From: Ktedonobacter robiniae
GTDB taxonomy: Bacteria; Chloroflexota; Ktedonobacteria; Ktedonobacterales; Ktedonobacteraceae
NCBI RefSeq assembly: GCF_016587375.1
Contig: NZ_BNJG01000001.1
Span: forward strand, 3,230,001 to 3,294,000
DNA: 64,000 bases
Direction of reading: 5' to 3'
Within the stretch, counting starts at the first letter, position 1. Every line of letters begins with the position of its first letter. The notes under the pieces are model-generated. The model searched no databases. It was not told the origin of the DNA and worked only from the letters and a program-made list of their open reading frames with translations. The position numbers were made by a program, and so were the translations under genes. Below are positions 34,149 to 43,146 of this stretch, one piece after another.

Positions 34149-35657
34149 ATGTTTAATCAGTTTGCGGATGCGGCAAAGGCTCTCATCAATAGTGCTGAAA
34201 AAGAGGCGCGGGCGCTGGGCTCTACTGAGTTGGAGCCAGATCATTTCTGGCTTGGTCTGCTGAGTGAGCGCGAAGGGCGTGCGGCTGAGATTTTGAGTCA
34301 TTTGACGCTTGAACCCGCCAACCTCTATGCTAATCTGCATGCCCGCTTGACCCAGGAAGAAGGAGCGTCAACGGAGGGGAAATTTGGGTTGTCCGAGCGT
34401 AGCCGGATCGTTGTAGGGCGAACAGTACGTTTGAAGGATACGGCGCTTGGCGTCGTGATCAATCCAGAGCATTTCTTGCTGGCACTCTGGTATGAGGAGC
34501 AGAGCCAGGGGGTGAAGATGCTCCAGGAGGCAGGACTGACGCTTGAGAACATGCTGAAGCCGTTAGGACTCTCCGCTACTGACCTGGTCTCTCTCAGATT
34601 GGAGGCGCAGGAAGTGCCACCCGCGAAGCCTGATGAAGCTTCCAGGCGTCGTATGCGCAGGCTTAACCTGGCCCGGCGGTATTACATCCCTTTTGCCTGG
34701 TTGGGCTGGGTCATTCTTGTTTTTGTGCTGCTCCTGGTCTTTGTCGATTCACACATAGGCTCCATTGGATATGTGCTGCTGGCGCTCTTTACCTCTGAGC
34801 CATTTCTTTTTGCCCAGCCACGCCCCGAGTGGTTTCCCTGGCTTGCTCTGGGAATTGTCATGCTTGGCTACGGTCTCTGGTATTTATTGTGTCTGCCATT
34901 GCACTGGGTATATGCTACTGTGCTGCCTCGGTTGGTACGCAAGAAGGCATCGCGCTCGCTTCTCTCCTCCACGCTGCGCTGGTTGATGGCGTATAGCCTA
35001 AATCATGCTTTCCAGTTGGCGCAGTTTCTGCTTTCATTCGAGGTGGTCTACGCGCTCTTTATCCTGTTCCCATCCACCTGGTGGCTGATGAGTACGCTCT
35101 ATTTCGCGCTCTTTTTCCTGGCGCGGGTCTATGTTCTGTCGCGATTTCCTATTACCCTCTTTACCAGATTGGTTCCGGTTCCAGAGGGGCCTTTGAATGA
35201 GCGGCTATCGGCGTTGCTCACGCGCACGGGAACGCGTGTCGCAGGCTTTTATGTAAAAGAGACGAAAGATGCCAAACCAGGGAGCACAACCCTGGCCGCC
35301 AATGCGCACCTGGTCCAATGGGGTCTGCAAAAGCGTATCATCCTTACCGACACATTCTATCAAAAGTTTCCTCTCGATGAGCAGGAGGTGATCCTGGCGC
35401 ATGAACTGGGACACCTGGTTCACCAGGACATTCTGCGGCGTGTGGGTTGGAGAACGCTTTTTAGCGGCCTTACCTTGCTTGCCTGCCAGCAGATACTGTT
35501 CGTTACGTTTCCCGCAACCACGCGCCTGTACCTTTTCTTCTTGCAATTTGATGGGCAAAGTATGGCGAGAGTGGGACTCTGTTATGGCATTGGTGTTGGC
35601 TTTTTTGTGCTGCATCGCTGGCTACGGCGACGCCAGGAATATCGGGCAGACGAATAG
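34149..35657 (+). CDS. ClpN-domain / M48 membrane metalloprotease, ended by an in-frame amber codon
   Basis: Residues 1-150 form a Clp repeat domain (two copies of the ALI.SA..EA..LGS..LEPDHFWLGLL type), normally found on ClpA/B/C. About six membrane segments follow (roughly 175-340). Then comes an M48/Ste24-like protease with the zinc motif HELGHLVHQD and the third ligand in EYRADE. TAG at 35655 follows EYRADE directly. The same frame continues 60 codons with a sequence that looks like the missing M48 C-terminus. No good ribosome-binding site precedes the ATG, and an IS607 copy ends 13 bases upstream. It may be a decaying gene, or the stop may be read through. Confidence 0.78.
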   Translation: MFNQFADAAKALINSAEKEARALGSTELEPDHFWLGLLSEREGRAAEILSHLTLEPANLYANLHARLTQEEGASTEGKFGLSERSRIVVGRTVRLKDTALGVVINPEHFLLALWYEEQSQGVKMLQEAGLTLENMLKPLGLSATDLVSLRLEAQEVPPAKPDEASRRRMRRLNLARRYYIPFAWLGWVILVFVLLLVFVDSHIGSIGYVLLALFTSEPFLFAQPRPEWFPWLALGIVMLGYGLWYLLCLPLHWVYATVLPRLVRKKASRSLLSSTLRWLMAYSLNHAFQLAQFLLSFEVVYALFILFPSTWWLMSTLYFALFFLARVYVLSRFPITLFTRLVPVPEGPLNERLSALLTRTGTRVAGFYVKETKDAKPGSTTLAANAHLVQWGLQKRIILTDTFYQKFPLDEQEVILAHELGHLVHQDILRRVGWRTLFSGLTLLACQQILFVTFPATTRLYLFFLQFDGQSMARVGLCYGIGVGFFVLHRWLRRRQEYRADE

Positions 35658-35840
35658 GCTTTACAGACAACGCAGAATGTAGAGGCCTTTAAACGTTCGG
35701 AGCAGCGCCTGGCCCACTATCGTGTCTGGCCCATCAGTCACTCCCGACTCCAACGGTTAACCTCAACGCATCCTACCCCTGAATCCGAAAACAATGAGTA
35801 TGAGCAATTAGTTATTTTGAAGCAAGAAGAAACATTTTAA
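35658..35840 (+). pseudogene. In-frame C-terminal remainder of the M48 protease after the amber codon
   Basis: Downstream of TAG the frame reads ALQTTQNVEAFKRSEQRLAH, then WPISHSRLQRL, ending TAA at 35838-35840. M48 enzymes typically continue from E-x-x-AD with (Y/F)AL, a helix with an EAF..AL.RLA pattern, and HPS...RL, so this looks like genuine coding sequence. A single Tyr codon to TAG change would explain it. Confidence 0.6.
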
Positions 35841-36118
35841 AACAGAAAAGTGTATAGAAAAGTATGTAGAAATATATTGGAATTGTGGACTTAGAAGATA
35901 CATAAAAGAGATAGCCTAATCGTCCTAATCAATAAGTCTTTACAGCTATTATATTGATTAAACGCTGCTTGTTGAATTAATATTAATTCGTACATTTACC
36001 AATATACTTGCTGTAATAATTTTTAAATAGATAGCGGCAAGGCGGGATCTTGTACAAATGATTCTGTTTTTCTTATGTATATTTTTTTGGTGAAGAAAAG
36101 AAAGGCTAAACGGCTCCG

Positions 36119-37201
36119 ATGAAATCTTTCCTAATGAAGCCTTCCCGTATCATTTGGGCAGTGCTTATATGTGCTGTCATTGCAGGAGGACTGATTACAT
36201 TTAATCAATTCACCAGGGCAAAAGCTGATACAGGCACTTGTATCCAATATGGAGGATTCAGCCGCAGTGTTTCGTTTATCGAGGCGCAAGCGCATGGATT
36301 CTTCGCGCAGGAAGGTATCTGTGTTACCTACAATCAGGTCGCTAGCTCCACGCAGCAGTGGAATACTTTATTAGCTGGTCAGTACGATATTATTTCAACA
36401 ACTGCTGATAACGTGGTGAATCAGTACGTGAATAACAATGTTCCTGCTCAGGTTGTCGCAGGTATTGATCAGGGGGAAGGATTGGACCTGATCGCCAATA
36501 CTGCGAACGGCATTCATAGTATCGCCGACCTGAAGGGCAAGACCATTGCGGTCGATGCACCTACAAGTGGGTATGTGTTTGCCCTGGAGAAGATTCTCTC
36601 TGCTAATGGTTTAAGCCTGCAGAATGGCGACTACTCGTTGCAGGTCATTGGTGGCTCATTGCAGCGCTACCAGGCGTTGAAAGCGGGCACCTTTAATGGC
36701 GCTCCTGTCTACGCCACCATCTTGGGGGCTCCCTTTTCAGAGCAATCTCATTATGATGCCAATCTCGCCGATCTAGCTCCTTTCTCTGCATATGTCCGGA
36801 CTTATCAGGGTCCGGTTGTCGCGGTCACTCAGAGCTATGCCCAGGCGAACTCCAGTGTGATCACAAACTTCCTCACAGCCATGATCCTTGGTCGCCAGTT
36901 TGCGGCAAATCCTGCGAACAAGGCCACTGTCATTGCCGACATTGCCAGCTCGTATAGCATTTCAACCCAGATCGCAACGGATGTCTACAACGATGCCGTC
37001 CAAAATCCTGCCACTGGTGAGAATTTTGCCGAGTTGGTAAACATCCCTGGTTTGATGAGTACCATCGACCTGCGCCAGGAGTTTGGCGGTTTTAAAACGA
37101 CCGTGAAAAGCGCTCAGTTAGCGGTGCCATCTGGATCTTCTGTCTACAACGATCAGTACTGGATTAAGGCCTTCGTACAGGCAATGCAGCAATCGCATTA
37201 G
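36119..37201 (+). CDS. Orphan NMT1/SsuA-type solute-binding protein
   Basis: A periplasmic-binding-like protein of 360 residues. A membrane-spanning signal segment (about residues 12-28) is followed by the NMT1/THI5-like fold: IEAQAHGFFAQEGICVTY, LLAGQYDIISTTADNV, DLKGKTIAVDAPTSGYVF. Relatives bind sulfonates, nitrate, taurine or thiamine precursors. No permease or ATPase gene is adjacent, so it either serves a distant transporter or a receptor. The MCP-like gene two genes on makes sensing a possibility. A terminator-like hairpin follows at 37213-37259. Confidence 0.82.
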   Translation: MKSFLMKPSRIIWAVLICAVIAGGLITFNQFTRAKADTGTCIQYGGFSRSVSFIEAQAHGFFAQEGICVTYNQVASSTQQWNTLLAGQYDIISTTADNVVNQYVNNNVPAQVVAGIDQGEGLDLIANTANGIHSIADLKGKTIAVDAPTSGYVFALEKILSANGLSLQNGDYSLQVIGGSLQRYQALKAGTFNGAPVYATILGAPFSEQSHYDANLADLAPFSAYVRTYQGPVVAVTQSYAQANSSVITNFLTAMILGRQFAANPANKATVIADIASSYSISTQIATDVYNDAVQNPATGENFAELVNIPGLMSTIDLRQEFGGFKTTVKSAQLAVPSGSSVYNDQYWIKAFVQAMQQSH

Positions 37202-37212
37202 ACTGTACCCTC

Positions 37213-37259
37213 TTTCAAGAAAGCATGCTGTGTTTAAGACATAGCATGCTTTCTTGGAA
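37213..37259 (+). terminator. Terminator-like hairpin after the binding-protein gene
   Basis: Arms of about 20 bp (core AAGAAAGCATGCT, 13 bp perfect, plus wobble pairs) surround a short loop and are followed by an AT-rich stretch without a clear U run. It is less perfect than the long-hairpin family. Confidence 0.55.
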
Positions 37260-37318
37260 ATTAGAGTAAATTTTGACGCATATTTTATTTTTTTGCACTC
37301 ATTTTTAGGAGGAATAGT

Positions 37319-38569
37319 GTGTTTACACGTCCTTGCAAATATATGAAAAAGGCGCTAACCAGCATGCTTGTGGCTTTAATGCTCCTCGCTAGTTTGAGTG
37401 CCTGCTCACAGTCCACCACTACTTTTACAGATCAAACTCCAATAAAAATTGGGTATTCTACATCATTAACAGGTCAGTTTGCCAATGATGGCAAGGCGCT
37501 TCAGCAGGGACTTGTCCTTTGGGCAGAGGGTGCGAACCAGAGGGGAGGCTTGCTTGGTCGCCCGGTAACGCTTGTTGGTCTGGATGATGGAAGTGATCCT
37601 AAACGTGTTACAGCCAATTATCAAACATTGATTGATAAAGATCATGTAGACCTGCTCTTTGGTCCATATTCCAGTTTGCTGACTAAGTCAGCTGCCATTG
37701 TAGCGCACCAGCATAAAGCTGCCATGTTTGCGCCTACGGGAAATGCTCCAAGCATTTTCAAGTTGCAGTTCGACAATATCTTTGTGGTTACTCTCCCTTC
37801 ACAGCAGAACCTGCAGGCTTTTTCCTACTATATTTTATCCTTGCCTCAGAGTATGCGTCCGCAGACTGCTGCCTATGTATCGGTAGATAGCCCGTTTACC
37901 ACGCCTCAGGTGAGTGCATCAGCGACTATTTTAGGGCTACCGGAGGGTACCCTGAAAACAGTCTATTCAAAGGTTCCCTATGAAACAAATGCCAATATTC
38001 CACAGATGGCAAAGCAGATTGCGCAATCAAAGGCTGATGTAGTTGTCCTTGGTACCAGTGGCCTTGAGGATTGCCTCAGCTTTATCAAGGAGTTTAAGGC
38101 AGAGCACTATAATCCTAAAGCGATTGTCTCGACCTCGGGTCCAGAAGAAGGCTCGCAATTTCTCAATGCTCTTGGCGCTAGCACGGCAGAGGGCGTGTTT
38201 GCCCCAAATAGCGGGTGGTATGCTCACGCGGCAACCTATCAGAATACCCAGTTTGTGCAGGCATATGTTGCCAAATATGGCGGCTCCCCAGAGGATATTA
38301 GCACAACAACTTCGGAAGCTTACTCCGCGGGACAGTTGTTGGAGCAAGCCGTGACGCAAACGCATAGCCTTGACAATGCTACCCTTATCAAGGCGCTGCA
38401 CACGAATGTATTCAATAGCTTACAGGGACCGCTCCGATTTGACGCAGATGGGGGCAATACCATTGGTATTCCCACCTTGTTCCAGTGGCTGCAAGGACAA
38501 TTTGTTCCTGTATATCCTTTCACCAACGCGCAAGCGAATCCAGAGTATCCCAAGAGTACCTGGTCCTAA
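37319..38569 (+). CDS. LivK-like (Peripla_BP_6) solute-binding lipoprotein
   Basis: A 416-residue branched-chain amino acid/amide-type binding protein. The signal peptide ends in the lipobox LLASLSAC, so it is anchored by lipid. The mature part begins IKIGYSTSLTGQFANDGKALQQGL, the classical start of this class, with YSSLLTKSAAIVA and GTSGLEDCLSFIKEF later. GGAGG lies six bases before the GTG at 37319. There are no transporter genes next to it. An MCP-like receptor gene follows after about 57 bases, suggesting that the protein presents a ligand to that receptor. Confidence 0.85.
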   Translation: MFTRPCKYMKKALTSMLVALMLLASLSACSQSTTTFTDQTPIKIGYSTSLTGQFANDGKALQQGLVLWAEGANQRGGLLGRPVTLVGLDDGSDPKRVTANYQTLIDKDHVDLLFGPYSSLLTKSAAIVAHQHKAAMFAPTGNAPSIFKLQFDNIFVVTLPSQQNLQAFSYYILSLPQSMRPQTAAYVSVDSPFTTPQVSASATILGLPEGTLKTVYSKVPYETNANIPQMAKQIAQSKADVVVLGTSGLEDCLSFIKEFKAEHYNPKAIVSTSGPEEGSQFLNALGASTAEGVFAPNSGWYAHAATYQNTQFVQAYVAKYGGSPEDISTTTSEAYSAGQLLEQAVTQTHSLDNATLIKALHTNVFNSLQGPLRFDADGGNTIGIPTLFQWLQGQFVPVYPFTNAQANPEYPKSTWS

Positions 38570-38626
38570 GACTTGTTCGTGTGAAAGTTTCATCATTGGA
38601 TGCAGCCAGAGAGGATTAGCACTGGA

Positions 38627-40624
38627 ATGTTTACATTTATACGCAATCTACGCATCTTCCCGCGACTCTTTATCCTATTTACAGTCATGGCTGTAATTGC
38701 AGTACTGTCTATGGTTTTGCTGGGTTCTTTTTACTTACAGGCGGAGCAGACCCATGCTCAAGCGGTAAAGACAAGCTTTGAGGCGCAGCAGATTGCGACC
38801 ACTCAACAAATTAATCTACAGCGCATGAATGCCTTACTACAGGCGCGTTTCGCGCAGATTTTTGCCAGCAACAATGATCTTCTGCAAGGAGATCCATCTT
38901 TGGCAGCCTCAGGCGCTCTGATTGAGAAGGATATTGTGGCTCGTGAGACCGACTTCAATCAGACGTTACAAAACTATAATACAACCTATAAAATCGCGTC
39001 TTCTCCTAATATGAGTGTCATTCATAATATTCTTGCCAGCGATGACGCGAATGCTCCTCTAATCACAGGTCAGCAGGCGGCTCTTGATAACGTCACAAAA
39101 ACGCAGTGGAATGCATATAAGCAGTTACAGGACCAGGTTTTAGCGCAACTGCATAACCCAGACCTACAGTATCAACCAGCTTATGCAACCCTCTTTCAGG
39201 CCAACCTTAAGTTTCAAACGTTGCAGCAGAGTTGGCAGACGGTCGTAGGTGCGGCGACAACTGTGGGACAGGCGGTGACCGCTCTGAATAATTCAGAAAT
39301 TATGCCTGTCCAGATTGCGACAGTCCTGGCTATTCTGCTTATTATTGCCGTTATTGGCTTTACAGCCGCCCTTGTCAACGCGACTATTTCACGTCCCCTG
39401 CGCCAGCTTGCTACTCTGACTACCAAAATCGCGCAGGGTGATACAAGTCAGCGTGTGCATGTGGAAGGGCGAGATGAGATCCAAATGGTCGCACTCTCAA
39501 TGAATAATATGCTGAATAGCATTGTTCAGCTTATTAAAGAAGCAGAGATGCGCCATACAACGCTCCAGATGCAGGTTGAGCGCCTGATCGGAGAGGTCAG
39601 TGGCGCGGGTCAGGGCGACCTGCGCGTGCAGGCGACGGTGTCCTCAGACAGCCTGGGTGTATTGGCCTCCTTCTTCAACTATATGGTCAGCGAACTGGGT
39701 GTTCTCGTCATTAACTTCAAGACCCTGGCGAATGAGGTTGAGCGCGCAACGCTGCAGACATACGATGATATGGCGCAGCTTGTAGACAGTGCGGACGAAC
39801 AAATTGTGCAAATCTCCTCAGCGACCACAAATATCAGCGAGATGGCCAATACAAGTCGTGTGGTCGCTCAGCGTGTTCAGGTGCTCTCGCAAGTGGGAGG
39901 TAGGGTATACCAGACGACACAATCTGGTCGTAATGCCGTGCTGCGCACTGTCGAAGGGATGGGGCATATCAATAATGATGTGCATTTGAGTGCTACGAAG
40001 GTGCAGCAATTAGCGGAGCATTCGCAAGAGATTAGTGACATTGTGAAAATCATTTCGGGCATTGCTCACCAAACAAACCGCCTGGCGTTGGATGCCTCGA
40101 TCCAGGCAGCGCTGGCTGGAGAAAATGGCAAAGCCTTCCGAGCAGTGGCAGATGATATTCGTCGATCGGCTGAGGTCGCGAAGACACAGACCAGTAAAAT
40201 CGAGCGCATCGTGAAACAGCTTCTTGAAGACATCGAGTCAGTAACCATCTCTATACAAGATACCGAAACCGAGGCTGCGACTGGTGCCCAGTTGTCAAGA
40301 GAGGCTGGTGCGGCCTTTGAGGCCATCGTTTCCGCTATTGAATACCAATCTCGTGAAATAGAGATGATCAATCAGGCAGCACAGCAACAATTACAAACCT
40401 CTAGTAGTGTCGCGCAGGTCATGCGAGGTGTTTCCTCATCGACACTACAGAGTAGTCAGAGTATCCGTGAGGAGGCTAAACGCATGGAACGCGTTGCCCA
40501 ACTGGCCGAGCAGCTCCTAGTTTCCGCTGAGGTCTTTAAGCTGCGTGATGATCAGGACATCTTTGCGCAAACCAATCGTGAACATATTGTGGCACAACAG
40601 GCATTCCCCCAACGTAGCTTTTAG
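38627..40624 (+). CDS. PilJ/MCP-like chemoreceptor with HAMP domain
   Basis: Two membrane helices (about residues 10-30 and 220-242 of the product) enclose an extracytoplasmic helical sensor. HAMP follows (SRPLRQLATLTTKIAQGDTS), then a second HAMP-like segment (VSGAGQGDLRVQ) and a methyl-accepting signalling domain. The tip reads IISGIAHQTNRLALDASIQA, with GENGKAFRAVADDIRRSAE after it, close to PilJ-type receptors but with Asn-Arg and Asp-Ala substitutions. It would signal to a CheA-like kinase not in the window. The ATG at 38627 has GAGAGGA upstream; 38600 is an alternative. Confidence 0.85.
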   Translation: MFTFIRNLRIFPRLFILFTVMAVIAVLSMVLLGSFYLQAEQTHAQAVKTSFEAQQIATTQQINLQRMNALLQARFAQIFASNNDLLQGDPSLAASGALIEKDIVARETDFNQTLQNYNTTYKIASSPNMSVIHNILASDDANAPLITGQQAALDNVTKTQWNAYKQLQDQVLAQLHNPDLQYQPAYATLFQANLKFQTLQQSWQTVVGAATTVGQAVTALNNSEIMPVQIATVLAILLIIAVIGFTAALVNATISRPLRQLATLTTKIAQGDTSQRVHVEGRDEIQMVALSMNNMLNSIVQLIKEAEMRHTTLQMQVERLIGEVSGAGQGDLRVQATVSSDSLGVLASFFNYMVSELGVLVINFKTLANEVERATLQTYDDMAQLVDSADEQIVQISSATTNISEMANTSRVVAQRVQVLSQVGGRVYQTTQSGRNAVLRTVEGMGHINNDVHLSATKVQQLAEHSQEISDIVKIISGIAHQTNRLALDASIQAALAGENGKAFRAVADDIRRSAEVAKTQTSKIERIVKQLLEDIESVTISIQDTETEAATGAQLSREAGAAFEAIVSAIEYQSREIEMINQAAQQQLQTSSSVAQVMRGVSSSTLQSSQSIREEAKRMERVAQLAEQLLVSAEVFKLRDDQDIFAQTNREHIVAQQAFPQRSF

Positions 40625-40662
40625 TGAGCGTCTCTTTCAGCATTTGAGTAAAGAGGGAACAT

Positions 40663-41268
40663 GTGGAGAAAGATGTGACGCAACAACAAGGAAGAATAAC
40701 TGATAATCTTTCCAGGATTATACAGATTATTCAAGTAGAAGGTAGGACCGGAGAGCTGCGAGTGGGGCGTGGAGAAGGAATAAATGCCGAGATCGGGAGC
40801 ATTGGGTTTACCAATGGACAAATTGTTTTCGCCCAGGTGGGATCATATATGGGGCCGGATGCGCTCAATATAATGATAGGCTGGGGGAAGTGCGTATTTG
40901 TTTTTATTCCCCATCTGACTACGGGACCACTGCAACAGACCGGTCCCATTCCGAGCCAGCGCGAGACTTCACCTGTGATACCTCAGCTGAGGCAATCAGC
41001 GCCTCAGCAGGGGGGGCAGCCTGCCACCGCATCTGGCAATAACTCGTTTCCGCTGACAGCAGTTCCTAGAGCGACGATGTCAGTTATGAAGGCGATTGGA
41101 GTTATCGAGAAGGCGGGGCTTCCACGCTTATATCGCCAGGTCATCTTAGCAATCGATGGTCGTCAGGCAGTTGGAGAGTTAATCAGGTCTATAAACTGTA
41201 CACCTGAAGAAATGAGCCAGATTTTACAGACACTGGAAGAGTTAACGATCATTCGTGTAGTAAGATGA
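40663..41268 (+). CDS. DUF4388 (PATAN-like) protein with winged-helix-like C-terminus
   Basis: A 201-residue cytoplasmic protein. The N-terminal half (GRTGELRVGRG, then IGSIGFTNGQIVFAQVGSYMG and DALNIMIGW) is a DUF4388/PATAN fold, found in gliding and type IV pilus control proteins. A Gln/Pro-rich linker leads to a helical domain (LYRQVILAIDGRQAVGELIRS) resembling a winged helix. The GTG at 40663 has AAAGAGGGA before it. It follows the receptor by 38 bases in the same operon, so it probably acts in the same pathway. Molecular role unknown. Confidence 0.75.
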   Translation: MEKDVTQQQGRITDNLSRIIQIIQVEGRTGELRVGRGEGINAEIGSIGFTNGQIVFAQVGSYMGPDALNIMIGWGKCVFVFIPHLTTGPLQQTGPIPSQRETSPVIPQLRQSAPQQGGQPATASGNNSFPLTAVPRATMSVMKAIGVIEKAGLPRLYRQVILAIDGRQAVGELIRSINCTPEEMSQILQTLEELTIIRVVR

Positions 41269-41277
41269 TGAGCATGT

Positions 41278-41331
41278 GAGAAGCCCGACCCTGCGATTGT
41301 GGCATGCCGCAATCGCAGGGTCGGGCTTCTC
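41278..41331. repeat. Long hairpin H12 (27-bp arms, no loop)
   Basis: Arms 41278-41304 and 41305-41331 pair except for one G-T position. It lies between convergent genes, 9 bases after the DUF4388 stop and 13 from the SDR stop. Confidence 0.85.
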
Positions 41332-41344
41332 GCTATAGGCGCTT

Positions 41345-42115
41345 TTAGCGAGGACTCATGCGAATGCTACCATCCAGGCGGATAACTTCGCCGTTTAGCA
41401 TGGTGTTCTCGATGATGTGCCTGGCGAGGGCGGCGTACTCGTCGGGGCGGCCCAGGCGTGAGGGGAAGGGGACCTGCTGGCCAAGCGAGATGCGGGCTGC
41501 TTCGGGAAGGCCTGCCATGAGTGGGGTATCGAAGATACCTGGGGCAATGGTCATGACGCGAATGCCCAGGCTGGCAAGCTCGCGTGCAATGGGTAGGGTC
41601 ATGCCTACGATCCCGCCTTTGGAGGCCGAGTAGGCGGCCTGTCCAATTTGACCGTCGAAGGCCGCGACTGAGGCAGTATTGATAATCACTCCGCGCTCAC
41701 CGTCGTCTCCCATAGGCTGATTCTCGCTCATGGCCGCCGCAGCCAGGCGGATGACGTTAAAGGTGCCGATGAGGTTGACGGAGATGACCTTGCTGAAGTT
41801 GGCGAGCGAGTGAATGCCGCGTTTGCTCAGGATCTTTTCCGCGATGCCGATGCCTGCGCAGTTGATGGCGATATTGATCTCGCCACTGTGAGCCTGCGCG
41901 GCCTTGATCGCGGCCTGTACCTGCTCTTCATTAGTGACATCGGTTTGGCTAAATATGACCGTGCTCCCTAGCTCGTTCGCTAGAGCCTGGCCTGTTTCGG
42001 CGTTGAAGTCAAGGATCGTCACTTTAGCGCCCTCGCCCGCGAGCAGGCGTACGCAGGCGGCCCCCAGACCCGAGGCTCCGCCAGTGACGATAACTCCTTT
42101 GTTGGCAATCTGCAT
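41345..42115 (-). CDS. SDR-family 3-hydroxyacyl-CoA dehydrogenase (type II-like)
   Basis: A 256-residue short-chain dehydrogenase with GGASGLGAA cofactor motif, [10 protein letters not shown], catalytic Ser before [18 protein letters not shown] (Y-x3-K), and APGIFDTPL. The end [32 protein letters not shown] matches HSD17B10-type 3-hydroxyacyl-CoA dehydrogenases, which act in isoleucine and fatty acid degradation. AAGGAAAGGGAG precedes the ATG. It shares the strand with the esterase gene upstream. Acetoacetyl-CoA reductase activity is also possible, and the acetoacetyl-CoA synthetase 6 kb away fits short-chain acyl-CoA metabolism. Confidence 0.9.
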   Translation of the reverse strand: MQIANKGVIVTGGASGLGAACVRLLAGEGAKVTILDFNAETGQALANELGSTVIFSQTDVTNEEQVQAAIKAAQAHSGEINIAINCAGIGIAEKILSKRGIHSLANFSKVISVNLIGTFNVIRLAAAAMSENQPMGDDGERGVIINTASVAAFDGQIGQAAYSASKGGIVGMTLPIARELASLGIRVMTIAPGIFDTPLMAGLPEAARISLGQQVPFPSRLGRPDEYAALARHIIENTMLNGEVIRLDGSIRMSPR

Positions 42116-42150
42116 TGTTGCTCCCTTTCCTTCCTTGGATAATAAAAAAT

Positions 42151-42867
42151 TTAGCGTGTTTCAGCTACTTTGCTGTGCTCAAGAAGCCAGGAATAGAGTT
42201 GTGGATCAGCATAGGCCGGCGTCCAGCTATCATGTCCGGCCTCGGGATAGATGGTCAGCTTGGCTTTTCCTCTTACTTGCTCAAGTGCGTTAATCATGTT
42301 CTGACTTGCCCTGAGAGGGACGATCGTGTCTTTGGCGCCATGGAAGGCCCAGACCGGTACATCGCGCATGTTAGCTACCGTAGATGGATCACCCCCGCCA
42401 CAGATAGGGATGGCAGCTGCGAAGCGCTCGGGATGGGCCGCCACCAACGCCCAGGTACCATATCCTCCCATGCTGACGCCCGTCGCGTAGACGCGATTAG
42501 TATCGACCGAGTAGGTCTGGGTTACCTCATCCAGCAGGGCGATCAATTCTTCCTGTTTCGCGGACCAGGAGGTATCGTCTGGACATTGAGGCGAGATCAG
42601 AATGAAAGGGAAGCGTTCTCCTTCTTCAACCTGCCTGGGCGGACCATACTTTTTGAGCAGGTCCAGATTGTCCCCGCGCTCACCCACCCCATGCAAAAAA
42701 AGCACGAGCGGCCAGCGCGTCCCCGCTAACATCTCGTAGTTATCGGGAAGATAAAGTAGGTAACGCAGAAGGACTGCATTGGTTGTGGTATCGTGCAGGG
42801 TCTCTTCCTGTTGTATGCTATGCATGAATTGGTTCTCCATAGAGAGGCTGATGTTGGAACGATCCAC
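42151..42867 (-). CDS. Alpha/beta hydrolase (predicted esterase or peptidase)
   Basis: A serine hydrolase of about 238 residues: oxyanion region [14 protein letters not shown], nucleophile elbow GVSMGGYG, acid in [10 protein letters not shown] and catalytic histidine in YPEAGHDSW. It resembles dienelactone-hydrolase/phospholipase-carboxylesterase proteins annotated as predicted peptidases. There is no signal peptide. The start is uncertain: GTG at 42867, ATG at 42840 and ATG at 42825 are all in frame before the domain, none with a strong ribosome-binding site. It lies 35 bases upstream of the SDR gene in the same direction. Confidence 0.8.
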   Translation of the reverse strand: MDRSNISLSMENQFMHSIQQEETLHDTTTNAVLLRYLLYLPDNYEMLAGTRWPLVLFLHGVGERGDNLDLLKKYGPPRQVEEGERFPFILISPQCPDDTSWSAKQEELIALLDEVTQTYSVDTNRVYATGVSMGGYGTWALVAAHPERFAAAIPICGGGDPSTVANMRDVPVWAFHGAKDTIVPLRASQNMINALEQVRGKAKLTIYPEAGHDSWTPAYADPQLYSWLLEHSKVAETR

Positions 42868-43030
42868 CCATTATGAGGTACATCGTTACCAACGGCGTTT
42901 TTTATGGACCCTATGCCGTTCTCTCTATTCTTATCATAAAAGATGACGACAGTACAAGTAGTATCGTCTCTTATATGAGCTGTTTCTGACGGCTTGTGCC
43001 TGAGGTGCAGGAGTGCTAGACTGCCTATTA

Positions 43031-43108
43031 TGTAGGAGATATGTGCTGCTGGCAAAGCCAGCAGCACATATCTCCTGCACACAATTCTTTGAGCGCCGCA
43101 GGCGCGAA
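43031..43108 (+). repeat. Long hairpin H13 with satellite motif
   Basis: Arms 43031-43053 and 43057-43079 pair over 23 bp with one G-T position, around an AAA loop. The satellite GAGCGCCGCAGGCGCGAAG is at 43091-43109. It lies between divergent genes (esterase and MutS homologue), so it is not at the 3' end of any recognised gene. Confidence 0.85.
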
Positions 43109-43146
43109 GATGCACCATAGAAGCTGATTTTTAAAGGATCGAACGC

